DNA from: GN02-872 sp963518665
GTDB lineage: Bacteria > Patescibacteriota > Gracilibacteria > BD1-5 > UBA6164
Assembly (NCBI GenBank): GCA_963518665.1
Contig: CAUQKR010000017.1
Span: forward strand, 1-20,035
Direction: 5' to 3'
DNA: 20,035 nt
Below the pieces are notes generated by a model that did not search any database, was not told the origin of the DNA, and saw only the letters and a program-made list of their open reading frames with translations. The translations under genes and the position numbers were made by a program. This document shows, piece by piece, positions 7,236-17,184 of this stretch. The first letter of the stretch is position 1. Each line of letters opens with the position of its first letter.

Positions 7236-10200
7236 ATGTTTAGAAAAATTTTATTATTATTTGTATCATTAAATATTATTTTAATGTGATTAACTTCAGA
7301 AGCAAATGCTTCTAGAGAGTGTACAACTCTTGGGCCAACAGATACAAATACTTTTAAAGAATATTGTTATAAAATAACAGATGCTTATCTGTCTTTGAGA
7401 AATAAATATAAAGTAGATTGAGAAATTGATGCTTATTTAGCTGGAAGAATTTTGAATTATTGAAGACAATGATTAAATTTTTTGCCAGATGATTTGCAAA
7501 ATAAAAATTATTATACTCATTTACAAACTGCAATAGAAAGATGATTGAAAGATACAAAAAATAGTGCAAATTTCGATTCTATTGCAACTGCAATTGATAA
7601 TTTTTTAAATAAAACTATTATTCAAGAAATAAATTGAAACGTAGAAGTTTTTCCTTCTTCAGGAAATGCTCCTTTAACTGTGACTTTTAGAGGAAATGTT
7701 ACAGATCCAACGTGAGCTGAATTGAAAACTTATAATTATACTTGGTGGATTCAAGACTGAAGTAAAAGAAAAATTATATGAAATAATAATTTTTTAAATT
7801 ATACTTTTAGAGAAGAGTGAACTTTTTCAGTATTTTTAGATGTAACTTCAAATCATAAAAATTGAAATTGAAAAACAGATGTTTTACCATTTTCTAAAAA
7901 AATAGAAGTTACAGTAAAAGAAAAAATTGCTTCTATGATTTTGAAAGTTAATAGTAAAAATTTGGATGAAAATGATGAGTTAAAATTTTCTCCAGATGAT
8001 TCAATTTATGGTTTACTTTTTGATGCAACTTCTTCAATTCCTACTTCAGGAACAAAATTTTTGAGAACAGAATGGGATTTTTGAAATTGAATAGTTAGAA
8101 AATATGATTCTGCTCCAAAAGTAGAAAGAATAACTTATGCAAATGAAGGTGATTATAAAGTCATTTTAAAACTAAAAACAAATGCTTGAAAAGAACTTGA
8201 AAGAAGATTTAATTTAGTTATTAGAAACCCAATTGCAACAATAAATGCTTCAGATACAGAATGATATATTTGAGATAAATTTACTTTTACTGCAAATTCT
8301 TATTCTAAAAATGAAAATTATTCTTACCGTTGGGAAGTTATAGATTTACAAAAAGATAAAGTTTTATTTTCAAAAAATTTATCTACATTTGTTTATAGTT
8401 TTACAGAAAAATGAAGATATAATGTAAGACTAGTTGTTACTTCTCCAAGTTGAGAGAGAGATTATGATAATAAAATTATTTATATAAATTCTAGGCCTCC
8501 TTTTGCATCATTTATATCAACAATTCCGCATTTAAATAAACCAAATACTGTATTTTTAGATGCTTCTACATCGTATGATTTAGATCTTTCTGATGATGGA
8601 AAACTTGAATATAGTTGGATTATAAATTGAGAAAGAGTAAATCTTGATAATGCAAATGCAAATTGATCAAATGGTTACTATACTTTTTCAACTATTTGAG
8701 AACAATCAGTAGTTTTAGAAGTAACTGATCCAGATGATTTGAGTACTCAAAAAAGTCAAAAAATTTCTATTTCATCAGTTTTATCAGTTGATTTAAATGT
8801 ATTTCCTAGAGTTTCTCAAGTTTGAGGACTTATGAAATTTATAGCTGATTCTCCAAATGCAAAATTTTATGAATGGGATTTTGGTGATGGAGATACTCGT
8901 GCTTGAGTAGATGATAATGTAACTCACTCTTATAAAAGGGCTGGTACCTATACAGTTAGATTATCAGTTAGAGATGATAATAATGTTAAAAATTCTATAG
9001 AAAAGGTAATTTATGTTTCTGATTCAAATGAACCTTTTGCAGTAATAAAAGTTTGATGAATGAATTCTTCAGAATGAGCTTATCCTTTTATAAAAGATTC
9101 TTGTAATTGAAATTGAGCTTATATTGTAAATAAAGTTGATTCAGTAAATTTATCTTGACTTGAAAGTATTGATGTAACAGGTTTAACTGGAAATCTTACT
9201 TATTCTTGGAAAATTTGAGATAAATATTATTCAAGTTCTGATATAACTAGGAGGTTTGATGATATTTGATGTATTCCTGTAAAGCTTACAGTAAAAAGTT
9301 TGAAAAATGGTAGAGAAGCGACAGCTGAAACTTACCTAAAAGTAGAAAATTTAAAACCAACTTTGGCTGGACTTGATATTTCTGTAAAAGATACAAATTC
9401 TGATCCAGTTATTGTTGATGTAAAAGCTCTTTGAGCTATGGATAGAGATGGTGTTATCCAATCTTATCTATGGTATTATTATACTGATTTAAGTACAGAA
9501 CCACAAGATTTTAGGGCAACCAAAACTGGTCAAACAACTTTTGTTTTACCAAAAATTACTTGAACTTATTATTTTGTTCTTGTTTTAAAAGATAATAATG
9601 AAGAAAGGTTAAGTTCACAAGATTTGAATTCAAAATATTATATAACTTTAACTTGAGATAATGTAAATACTCCACTTGTTGGAATTTCTGCAAACAATAC
9701 TTCTGTAAAAGCTCTTGATGAAGTTGTTTTTACAGCAAATGTTACAAATATTTTAGGTCAAAATTTAAATAATGAAGCAAGTTATTCTTGGGATTTTGAC
9801 TGAGATGGATTTTATGATACAGAAACAAAGAAAAATATTATTTCTCATAAATTTACAAAAGCTTGAGAGTATAGAGTAAAATTGAAAGTAAAAAATAAAT
9901 GATATTCAAATATAAAAACAATAACAATAAATGTTTCAAATATTTTAAACCCTGATTTTGATGCTATTTCTATTTGAAATGAAGTTTTGATTTTTGATAA
10001 ATCTTCAGGTTCAATTGATTCTTATACTTGGGAAATGTGAGATGGTAAAAAATTGGATAAAAAATGAAGTTTTATTTATTCTTATGATGATGGAAGCTCT
10101 GTTCATTTGATAAAATTAAAAGTTTCAGATTCTAGCAATACAAAAGAAATTACAAAAAAAGTTGTTAGAGATTTTGGTAGAATGATATCAACAAAAAAAG

Positions 10201-12347
10201 AAGCTTTAAGTATTTTTTCAAATTATCCAATTTCTTGAGATAAAATAACTTTAAAAGAAGAAGTATCTGATTTACAATTGTTTTTAAAAACAAATTTATC
10301 TTCAGTAAAAAATTTTGCTGTAGATTTCAATGTAGCAGCTGATTCTGATTTAAATGGTTGAAAAGATGATGATGAAGATAATAAAAATGAATTATCTTAC
10401 ACTACAGGTTGACCAGTAAATATTGAATTAAATAATTCTAGAGTTCAAAAAATAAAAATTTTCTTGAAAGATGAAAGTGGAAAAGTTCTTGAAACAAAAG
10501 AATTAACAATAGAAAAAGAATATATTGCTATTGAAGAATCTGTAAATAAAGATTCTATAAAACTTGATTGAGTTTCTGATAGTATAAAAAATATTTTTGA
10601 AAATATAAAAGCCGAAGTAGAAAAACTTGATGTAGAAAATAAAACAAAATCACTTTCTTATTTACAAAAATTGCAAGAAGAATGGTCTGATGCAAGAGAA
10701 AGAACAAATATTATAATGGAATTTTCAAGTTTTATTTCTGAAATAAAAGCTTCAAATTCTGATGAAATTGTTAGTTTGCTTGAATGATTACTTGTAGAAG
10801 AAAATGAAAAAGCTGATGAATATAGAATTGTTTTAAATGCTTTGAAAAATCTTATTCCAAAAAATATTGTTTGTTCTGAAAATCTACAAAAAGAAGTTGA
10901 TAGTAAAAAAGTAACTTGCTATGATTTACTTACTTCAAAACTTGAAACAATTTATTGAAATAATAATATTGCTGAAAATAAAGTTTTGGGTAAAGAAATT
11001 CTTGAAGTTATTTCAGCTGATAAAACTATGACAAATAGCCAAAAAGTTGATTTTAAGGCTTTACTTCAAAAACTTATAAATAAAGATAAAGCTCCTGAAG
11101 AAGGAGAATTACCAAAAGAAGATAATAATTCAAATGATAACAATTCTTGACTTTGAATTTCTGGAATTTTAATGTATATTGTTTATGCATTTTTCGTAAT
11201 TGTTTGAATTTGATTGATTTGATTTGTGATTTATTTTATTTCTTATAAATTAAAATGAGAAAAAGAAAATTCTAGTTTTTCTGATTATATAGCTGAACAA
11301 ACAGATAATATTCAAGAAAAAGAGGATATTTTATGAGAAGTAGAGGAAGAAAAAAAAGATAATTTTGATCCACTTTCTCCTGAAAATAACGTAATAAATT
11401 CAAATTCTTGAAGTGTTCCAGATTGGTTAAAATGAGTTGAAAATACTACAAAATCTGAAAGCTTTTCTGAAAATTCTAGCAATACAAAAGAAGAAAAAAC
11501 TGAAAAATTTGTAACAGAAGAATCAAAACAAGAAGAAAATATTTCTCCAGAAAATACTTGAGAAATTCCAAGTTGGCTTTTAGGAGGACAAAAAGATCCC
11601 GAAAAAAAACAAGAAGAAAAAATTGAAGATAATGATTTTTTTGAAGAAAAAACTGAAACTATAACTCAAGTTGCAGAAAATAAATCAGAAGAAAATTTTT
11701 CTGAAGTAGGAAATAATTTAACACAAGAAGATTCTATTCCAGATTGGTTAAAACCAGCTGAAACAGAAGAAACTAAAAATTTTGAACAAGATATTTTATC
11801 TGAAAATAATATTTCTAAAAATAAAGAAATTGCTTCAGATGAAGTAAAAGAAGAATTTGTTGAAGAAAATTTTTCAGAAGAGGAAGATAAAAATGAAACA
11901 GTAAATAATTCTGATTATTCTGAAATTCCAGATTGGTTGAAACCTGCTGAAACAACTGAAACAATAGAAGAAGTATCAGAAGAACCAAAACTTGAAACAG
12001 AAGAAGAATTAAATAAATTTACAGAAATCAGAGATGAAGATATTCCTGATAATACAAAAAAAGAAGAAGATAATTTACCAGATTGGTTAAAATGAGATTT
12101 TTCTTCAGCTGTAACTGAAAATAAAACAGAAAATATAGAAGAAAAAAAATCTGAAGATTTGAGTTTTGATACAGTTTCACAAGAAAAAGAAGAAACAAAG
12201 CCAAAACCTAAAAAAACAAGAAAACCTAAAAAACAAACTCAAAGTGAAGCTTTAAGACAAGAGCAAAAATCAAAAGCTAAAGATGAAGAACTTTGGGATG
12301 ATGGAATGAAAATTCCAGATTGGTTAAAATCTGATTCTGATAAATAA
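7236..12347 (+). CDS. Giant PKD-repeat surface protein with C-terminal anchor and [IVL]P[DS]WL-motif cytoplasmic tail
   Basis: 1703 residues with TGA as Gly. Residues 1-25 form a signal peptide (likely cleaved after ANA). A small helical N-terminal region follows, then about nine PKD/Ig-like beta units from roughly residue 130 to 980. Hallmarks are YEWDFGDGDT at W547, SWDFDGDGFYD near residue 850, and repeated AGTYTVRLSV/AGEYRVKLKV strands. Residues 980-1300 look largely helical, with an acidic DSDLNGGKDDDED loop and two CxxxxxxxxxxxxC-type Cys. A single membrane helix lies at about 1306-1335 (GISGILMYIVYAFFVIVG). The remaining 370 residues are an acidic, low-complexity cytoplasmic tail with six VPDWLKG-like motifs (residues 1394, 1444, 1501, 1564, 1614, 1693). 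PKD repeats typically mediate adhesion at the cell surface. A role in host attachment is plausible for these epibionts but is inference. It is transcribed alone, with a terminator overlapping the stop. Confidence 0.88.
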
Positions 12348-12370
12348 AAAGTGTGATTTTCACACTTTTT
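12346..12370 (+). terminator. Intrinsic terminator of the PKD-protein gene
   Basis: An 11-bp perfect stem (AAAAAGTGTGA / TCACACTTTTT) with a TTT loop starts within the stop codon. Confidence 0.85.
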
Positions 12371-12371
12371 A

Positions 12372-12399
12372 TTGCTTTTACAAAAAAAAATATTATAAT
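12372..12399 (+). promoter_or_regulatory. Promoter TTGCTT-16-TATAAT of the signal peptidase-truB pair
   Basis: -35 TTGCTT (12372-12377), 16-bp spacer, -10 TATAAT (12394-12399), directly after the preceding terminator and about 30 bases before ATG 12430. Confidence 0.65.
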
Positions 12400-12429
12400 T
12401 GCAAAAAATTATTTTTAAAAAATAAAATA

Positions 12430-13341
12430 ATGAATAATCTTGAAATATTAAAAAATTTTAAAGAATTTTTAGATTGAAAAAATTTAGAAAATCTTGAAAA
12501 AGAAAAATTTATTCTAGAATTTGAAAAATTTGTTTTTGATAAGAAAGAGAACTTATTTGAAAAATTTTCTGAAGAAGAACTAAAAAATGAATTTGAAAAA
12601 TTTTTGGAAAATAATCAAAATGTTTCTATTTGAGAAATGAAAATTTCCCCAGAAAGTATGGAAAAAATTTTCTGAAAAAAGTGATTTTTTGAATCAGAAA
12701 TTTTCCTTTTTCTAAAAGATTTGGTTATTATTTTGATTATAGTTCTTATAATAAGGCTTTTTATAGCTATGCCTTTTCAGATAAATGGTTCTTCTATGGC
12801 TGATTCTTATTATAATAAGGAATTTATAATTGTTGATAGAATTTCTTATTTATTTTGAAGCCCTAAAAGATGAGATGTAATAGTTTTTAAACCTCATGTA
12901 AATGATAATAAAGAATACTTTTTGAAAAGAATTATTTGAGTTCCTGGGGATAAATTAAAAATTGAAGATGGGTATGTTTATATTCAAAAAAAATGATCAG
13001 ATAAATATGTAAAACTTGAAGAAAGTTTTTATTTAAATTCAGAAAATAATTGAAAAACTTATGTTTGAATTTGAGCTAGAGCAAATGTATTTGAACTTTG
13101 AGATGACCAATATTTTGTTATAGGAGATAATAGAAATCACTCTACAGATTCAAGGGAATGTTTTTGAAATTGTTTAAAAGTTGATGAATTTATTTCAAAA
13201 TCTGATATGATTTGAAAAGTTTTTGTTGATTTATGATATATAAATTTTTTGAAACTAAAATACGTAACTGACACTTGAGTTGATTCTACACCAAAATTTT
13301 TCAGTTCTAAAGCTACTCATAATTATACAGAATTAAATTAA
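12430..13341 (+). CDS. lepB: Signal peptidase I
   Basis: 303 residues with TGA as Gly. An unusual Glu/Lys-rich cytoplasmic N-terminal region of about 90 residues precedes one membrane helix (about 95-118, FLKDLVIILIIVLIIRLFI). The S26 catalytic domain follows: NGSSM with nucleophile S122, then KRIIGVPGDKLKI with general base K166, and GDNRNHSTDSRECFG near residue 235. The family box usually reads SGxSMxPT; here it is NGSSMADS, so Pro/Thr after Met are replaced. The enzyme cuts signal peptides from exported proteins outside the membrane. Likely clients in this window are the PKD and Kazal-like proteins. The N-terminal extension is not typical of the family. Its stop lies 7 bases before truB, so the two are co-transcribed. 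Confidence 0.93.
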
Positions 13342-13348
13342 AAGAATA

Positions 13349-14218
13349 ATGAATGCATTTTTTTTGATAGATAAATCTTTAAATATAACAAGTTTTGATG
13401 TTATAAGGATTTTAAGGAAAAAACTAAATATAAAAAAAATATGACATACTTGAACATTAGACCCTCTTGCAACAGGAGGGCTTTTAATTGCTGTTTGAAA
13501 TTATACAAAACTTATTCCATATTTTGAAAAAGATTCAAAAACTTATGAATTTGAAGTTAGTTTTGATGGAGAAACTGATTCTTTTGATTTGTGAACTGAA
13601 GTTAGATTTTTGGATGATAAAAGAAAAAAATATTTTCAAGAGAATTTGACTAAAGAAAAATTAGAAAACATTTTGAAAGAAAATTTTTTATGAGAAATAA
13701 CTCAAATTCCACCTAAATATTCTGCTTTAAAAATAAATTGAAAAAAAGCCTTAGATAAAGTTAGGGCAGGTGAGGATTTTGATTTAGTTGCTAGAAAATG
13801 TACTATTTTTGAAATAAAATTATTAGATTTTTCTTATCCAAAAGCAAAAATTTTAGCAAAAGTTTCGGCTGGAACATATATCCGTAGCATAGCAAATGAT
13901 TTATGAAAAATAATTTGATGTTGAGCCTATGTTACAGAGCTTCGTAGAACTTTTATTTGAGATTTAGATGTAAAATTTTCTCAAGATTTAGAAAATTTTG
14001 ATAAAGAAAAAAAACTTGATTTGAAAGAAATTTTTAAAAATAAAAATTTTGAAACTATAAATGAAAATATTTTGAAAAAAATAAATAATGGACTTCCTGT
14101 TTTTTGAAAATTTTCTTTTGAAAAAGATAGTGAAATTTTTGCTTTTGATGGTGAAAATGTAACAAATATTATTTTTTATGATGGAGAGAAATTACTTCCT
14201 AAAAGGAAAATAATTTAA
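13349..14218 (+). CDS. truB: tRNA pseudouridine-55 synthase TruB
   Basis: 289 residues. Near the N-terminus, LIDKSLNITSFDVIRILRKK is followed by GHTGTLDPLATGG with catalytic Asp38; both flanking glycines are TGA, strong evidence for UGA = Gly. QIPPKYSALKINGKKA and the later GTYIRSIANDLG and AYVTELRRTFIG segments are standard TruB motifs. A short C-terminal region follows, compatible with a reduced PUA-like domain. TruB isomerises U55 in the T-loop of tRNAs, and a tRNA gene lies 86 bases downstream. It is the second gene of the pair with signal peptidase I. Confidence 0.95.
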
Positions 14219-14229
14219 TTTATAAAAAA

Positions 14230-14247
14230 GTCAAAAAAAGTTTTGAC
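14230..14247 (+). terminator. Weak hairpin after truB, overlapping the tRNA promoter
   Basis: GTCAAAA-loop-TTTTGAC, 7-bp stem. Its right arm supplies the -35 TTGACA of the tRNA-Lys promoter, so any terminator role is uncertain. Confidence 0.4.
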
Positions 14248-14270
14248 AAAATAAAAAAAATAAATAAAAT
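14243..14270 (+). promoter_or_regulatory. Promoter TTGACA-16-TAAAAT of tRNA-Lys
   Basis: Perfect -35 TTGACA (14243-14248), 16-bp spacer, -10 TAAAAT (14265-14270), about 35 bases before the tRNA. Confidence 0.65.
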
Positions 14271-14279
14271 ACACAAGCT

Positions 14280-15908
14280 TTAGAGATAAAGCAACAGTGT
14301 ATTAGGGTTATTAGCTCAGCAGGTAGAGCAGCTCCCTTTTAAGGAGAAGGTCCTGGGTTCGAATCCCGGATGACCCACCATATTAGAAATAGACTCTTTT
14401 CATACTTGAAAAGACTGATAAATTAGCGAAAAAGTAGGTGTTCGAACCTGCTTTTTTTCGTCTATAAAAATTCAGTTAGGAAAAATATTTTTTATAAGTT
14501 TTCTTTTAATTTCTAAATCTCACTTTTTCCATATTTCTAGGCTATTTCTAACTAGTTTTAATTTGTTTTCTAGGGGTGTTCGAAAATTTTTTACTGTTAA
14601 ATCATATTTTTGTAAAATTTGATTTTTTAAATCATTTAATTCTTCTATTTTTTTCTCATAATTTGAAATTAAAATTTCATTTTCAGTATTTCAAATTCTA
14701 TCTAAAAAATTATTTATTTTATTATCAATATTTTTAATTTCTTTTTCATTATTTTTTTGTATTTCAAATTTTTCTTGTTCTTTATTTTTAATAATATATT
14801 TTATAGTTTCTTCAAAAGCTGATATTAAATCTTCTTTAGGTTGAATATTTTTTAAAATATTTTCTAGTTGTTTGTGAATAATATCTCTATTTATTGATTT
14901 TCAAAAAAGTTCTGATTTTCTATTAAAAGTATAATATGGAAATTTTTGTCTTTGTCATTGAGACCGAGCTCAAGAAAGGGGAAGATTTGAAGTTTGACAA
15001 AATAAAAATCATCTTAAAGGGAAATCCTCACTTCTATCAATTCTATTGTTACTTTTTTCTATTATAGTAGAATTATTAATTTCTTTAAAATTATTTAGTT
15101 TAAATTGAACTTTTTCAAAAAGTTTTAAAGAGATAATAGCTTTATGTTTTGCTTTAATTTTTCAAATATTCCATTTAGGAAATTCTAAAAATCAAGTATA
15201 TAAAATATTTCTTAACAGTCTATGAGCTAAATCACTACTATACACTTTTCAATTTTTTATAGTTCAATTTTTAATTCATTTATTATTTAAAAACCTTACT
15301 ACATCATTTACACTTTCTAACTCATTATTTGCAAATTTTTCAAATGCAATTTTTATAATTCCTGCTTTTTCTTCATCAATTAAAATTTCTTTTCATCATT
15401 TTGAATTTGTAGAATATTTGTATCAAATAGGAACTTTAAAACACCAAAATCATTGTTCTAGCCTTGCTCTCATTCTATCATTTACTCTTTGTTTATTTTT
15501 ATCTTTTTCATATTGAGCCATTGAGACACTCATATTTTCTCTAAAGGTTCATTCTGGACTATTTTCAAATTGAAAATTAGGACAAGCTAACTCAATTCAT
15601 CTTTTTCTAAATTCTGCCTTTAAAAGGTTATGAACTTGAATATCTCTAGAAAGTCTATTTAAGTCTTCAAAAATTACTATATAGCTAGATTTTTTATTAT
15701 TATCAATATATTTTAAAAGTTCTTTAATAGATTTTCTTTCAAATACTCATCAACTTACTCACTCATCATTAAAAACTTTTTCTACTTCAACTCATAAAGT
15801 ATTTACTGCATAATCTCTACACCTTTTTTCTTGAGATGATAATCAGTTTCATTCATTTACTTGTTTTTTTGATGAAACTCTGCAGTATATCAATCATTTT
15901 AAACCCAT
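14280..15908 (-). CDS. Large serine recombinase of the integrated element; C-terminus fused into tRNA-Lys antisense
   Basis: 542 codons with TGA as Gly. The N-terminal resolvase domain starts GLIYCRVSSKKQ, with nucleophile Ser12, and has the FEDLNRLSRDI active-site helix. A recombinase domain (GYKYSTNSKGG, GIKNGTIKNWKVYSSDLAHRLLRN) and a coiled-coil region (about 400-440) follow. The zinc-ribbon region is degenerate: FPLRGFLFCQTSNLPLSG keeps one Cys, and the second pair is gone. The conserved end is KRKLIKNIFPNGIFIDEKKQVRTP. After RTP the frame leaves the inferred element and adds 51 residues, running antisense through tRNA-Lys to TAA 14280-14282. Two of those codons are TGA, so the extension exists only under code 25. 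In the reconstructed circle the protein would instead end RTPKFKQKNKIV at 500 residues. The enzyme should integrate and excise the element. Confidence 0.9.
14305..14380 (+). tRNA. tRNA-Lys (anticodon UUU)
   Basis: 76 bases with encoded CCA. The acceptor stem GGGTTAT/ATGACCC, D arm GCTC...GAGC, anticodon loop CTTTTAA with TTT at 14338-14340, and a T arm containing GGTTCGAATCC are all intact. The outermost anticodon-stem pair is G/A; E. coli tRNA-Lys has a G/U there. It has its own promoter. The whole gene is also read antisense by the recombinase frame on the minus strand. Confidence 0.96.
14427..14460 (+). terminator. Hairpin with T7 spanning the left element end, likely tRNA-Lys terminator in the integrated state
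   Basis: GTAGGT-loop-ACCTGC core flanked by CGAAAAA and TTTTTTTCG. The loop carries GTTCGA, so the core resembles a T arm, but there is no tRNA around it. The right arm comes from the element, so the hairpin is created by integration. Confidence 0.55.
14435..14446 (+). repeat. Candidate attL core, TAGGTGTTCGAA
   Basis: This 12-bp sequence recurs exactly and in direct orientation at 18874-18885. It lies 55 bases after the tRNA and inside the recombinase frame, where its minus strand encodes the RTP at the natural end of the recombinase domain. Confidence 0.7.
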
Positions 15909-15986
15909 ATTTTTTATATTAAGAATATAAAAGTATATTATATATTACTTATAATAATTAAATTTTATAAAATGTAAAGAGGAAAA

Positions 15987-16109
15987 TTATTTTTCCATCT
16001 CTACATATATTTCAGCCAAATTTTTTAGTAATAGAAAAATTTCTTCTTTTTCTTCTTGATTATAATTATTTGGAATTAAATCAAGTATTTTTTTTTTATA
16101 TTTTTCCAT
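15987..16109 (-). CDS. 40-residue ORF overlapping the end of the Rep-like gene
   Basis: It starts MEKYKKKILDLIPNN at an ATG 14 bases inside the upstream gene and continues as an acidic amphipathic helix (EEKEEIFLLLKNLAEIYVEM). Its start overlaps the preceding stop (ATGGAAAAATATAA), typical of translational coupling. The ORF has no TGA. Hydrophobic spacing suggests a helical oligomer or partner-binding peptide; I recognise no family. It lies between the Rep-like and recombinase genes on the same strand, and a GGAAAA/TTTTCC hairpin covers its stop. Confidence 0.55.
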   Translation of the reverse strand: MEKYKKKILDLIPNNYNQEEKEEIFLLLKNLAEIYVEMEK

Positions 16110-17130
16110 ACTTGTAATATTTAGCAAGTATTTTTGAAAAATCTTTTCTAAAGTATCTTTCTTCATTTAGTTCTCTTTTTAATTTAGATTCACTTTCTAA
16201 AATTTTATGAATATTTTCATATCAAAGAATTTTTTTTGTTCTTTCTTTTATTATTTCTTCTCAAATTAGAATTCTAACAGGACAAAAACCTAATTCAAGT
16301 AAGTTTTTTGCATATCAAACAAAATTTTTATATCTTTTTATTTCATAAAAATTTTTTTGATATTTTTCAAAATTAAGTTTCTTTTTGTATAAAGTTAATT
16401 TTTCAATTTCAAAAATCTCCATAATTTTAGAATATCTTCAAATATAATTTTTAAAAATTGCTATAATTTTATTATTTTCAAAAACACTTAAATAATCTAT
16501 ATTTTTAGCTAATTCTTGCCTTATTTCTAATTCTACTCTTGTGACTTCTCAAAAGCTTAAATAATCAGGATATAATTTTAATTTTTTCTTTTCAATTATA
16601 TCTTTTATTTTGTTATAAACTCTTATTATTTGTCTTTTATTTAAAGTATTTCTTAACTCTCAAAAATATTTAGTCTCTATATTTCAAGATTTTTTATATA
16701 TTTTTCAAGTATTTGGCTCTTTAAAAAATTTTAATAATTCTTCTATATGAATATTAAAATCCATACAAATATCAAACCTTCTAAGATGTTTTAGCTCAAA
16801 ATTTTTTAAAAAGCTTAAAATGTTTTCTTTTTCTAGTAATTTAAAAGCTGTAGAATATATACAAATATAATCTTTTGTCTCTATATTTACTCAATTTACT
16901 TTTTTTAATCCTTTGTAATAACTAAATATAGTGTAATTATCTTTTGTAAAAGTTATTTTATATTTATATTTTTTTACTTCATTTTTTGTTATTATAAATT
17001 TTCAAAATTCAGAATAATTAGAATTATCAAAATCTAATTTTTCAAAGTATTCATTTTCATATTTAAAAGTTCAAAAAATTTCTAAGTGGTCCAATCAAAA
17101 GTGAATAATAATTTTGTCAATGTTTAACAT
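16096..17130 (-). CDS. Rolling-circle replication initiator / MobT-like protein (Rep_trans-type)
   Basis: 344 residues with TGA as Gly. The pattern fits the replication initiation factor family (Pfam PF02486 type): an early FGLDHLEIFGTF segment, RRFDICMDFN at 117-126 (the RxDxxxD-like motif), TKYFGELRN at 153-161 followed by IRVYNK at 169-174 (the Y-x-G...RxYxK block that holds the catalytic Tyr region), and EVTRVELEIR at 195-204. In plasmids and ssDNA phages such proteins nick one strand at a hairpin origin; related MobT proteins nick oriT in Tn916-like elements. The rest, rich in Lys and Tyr, is likely DNA-binding. A strongly folded block beginning 55 bases upstream of the start is a natural substrate. 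I assign the family from motifs alone. Confidence 0.65.
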
Positions 17131-17150
17131 AATAATTTTATTAAATTACG

Positions 17151-17164
17151 ATTATTGCAATAAT
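17151..17164. repeat. 14-bp perfect palindrome upstream of the Rep-like gene
   Basis: ATTATTGCAATAAT, 21 bases before the Rep-like start on the minus strand. It could be an operator or part of the origin. Confidence 0.5.
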
Positions 17165-17184
17165 CTTTTAAATAAAAATTATTT

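Noticed and set aside
11415..12332. CRISPR-like regularly spaced repeats in the tail-coding region
   Set aside because: The repeated units are about 15-20 bases, codon-phased, differ at wobble positions and lie in an open protein frame with uneven spacing.
14436..14451. Second tRNA, from the T-arm-like GTTCGAACC
   Set aside because: There are no acceptor, D or anticodon arms around it; the similarity is limited to the hairpin loop.
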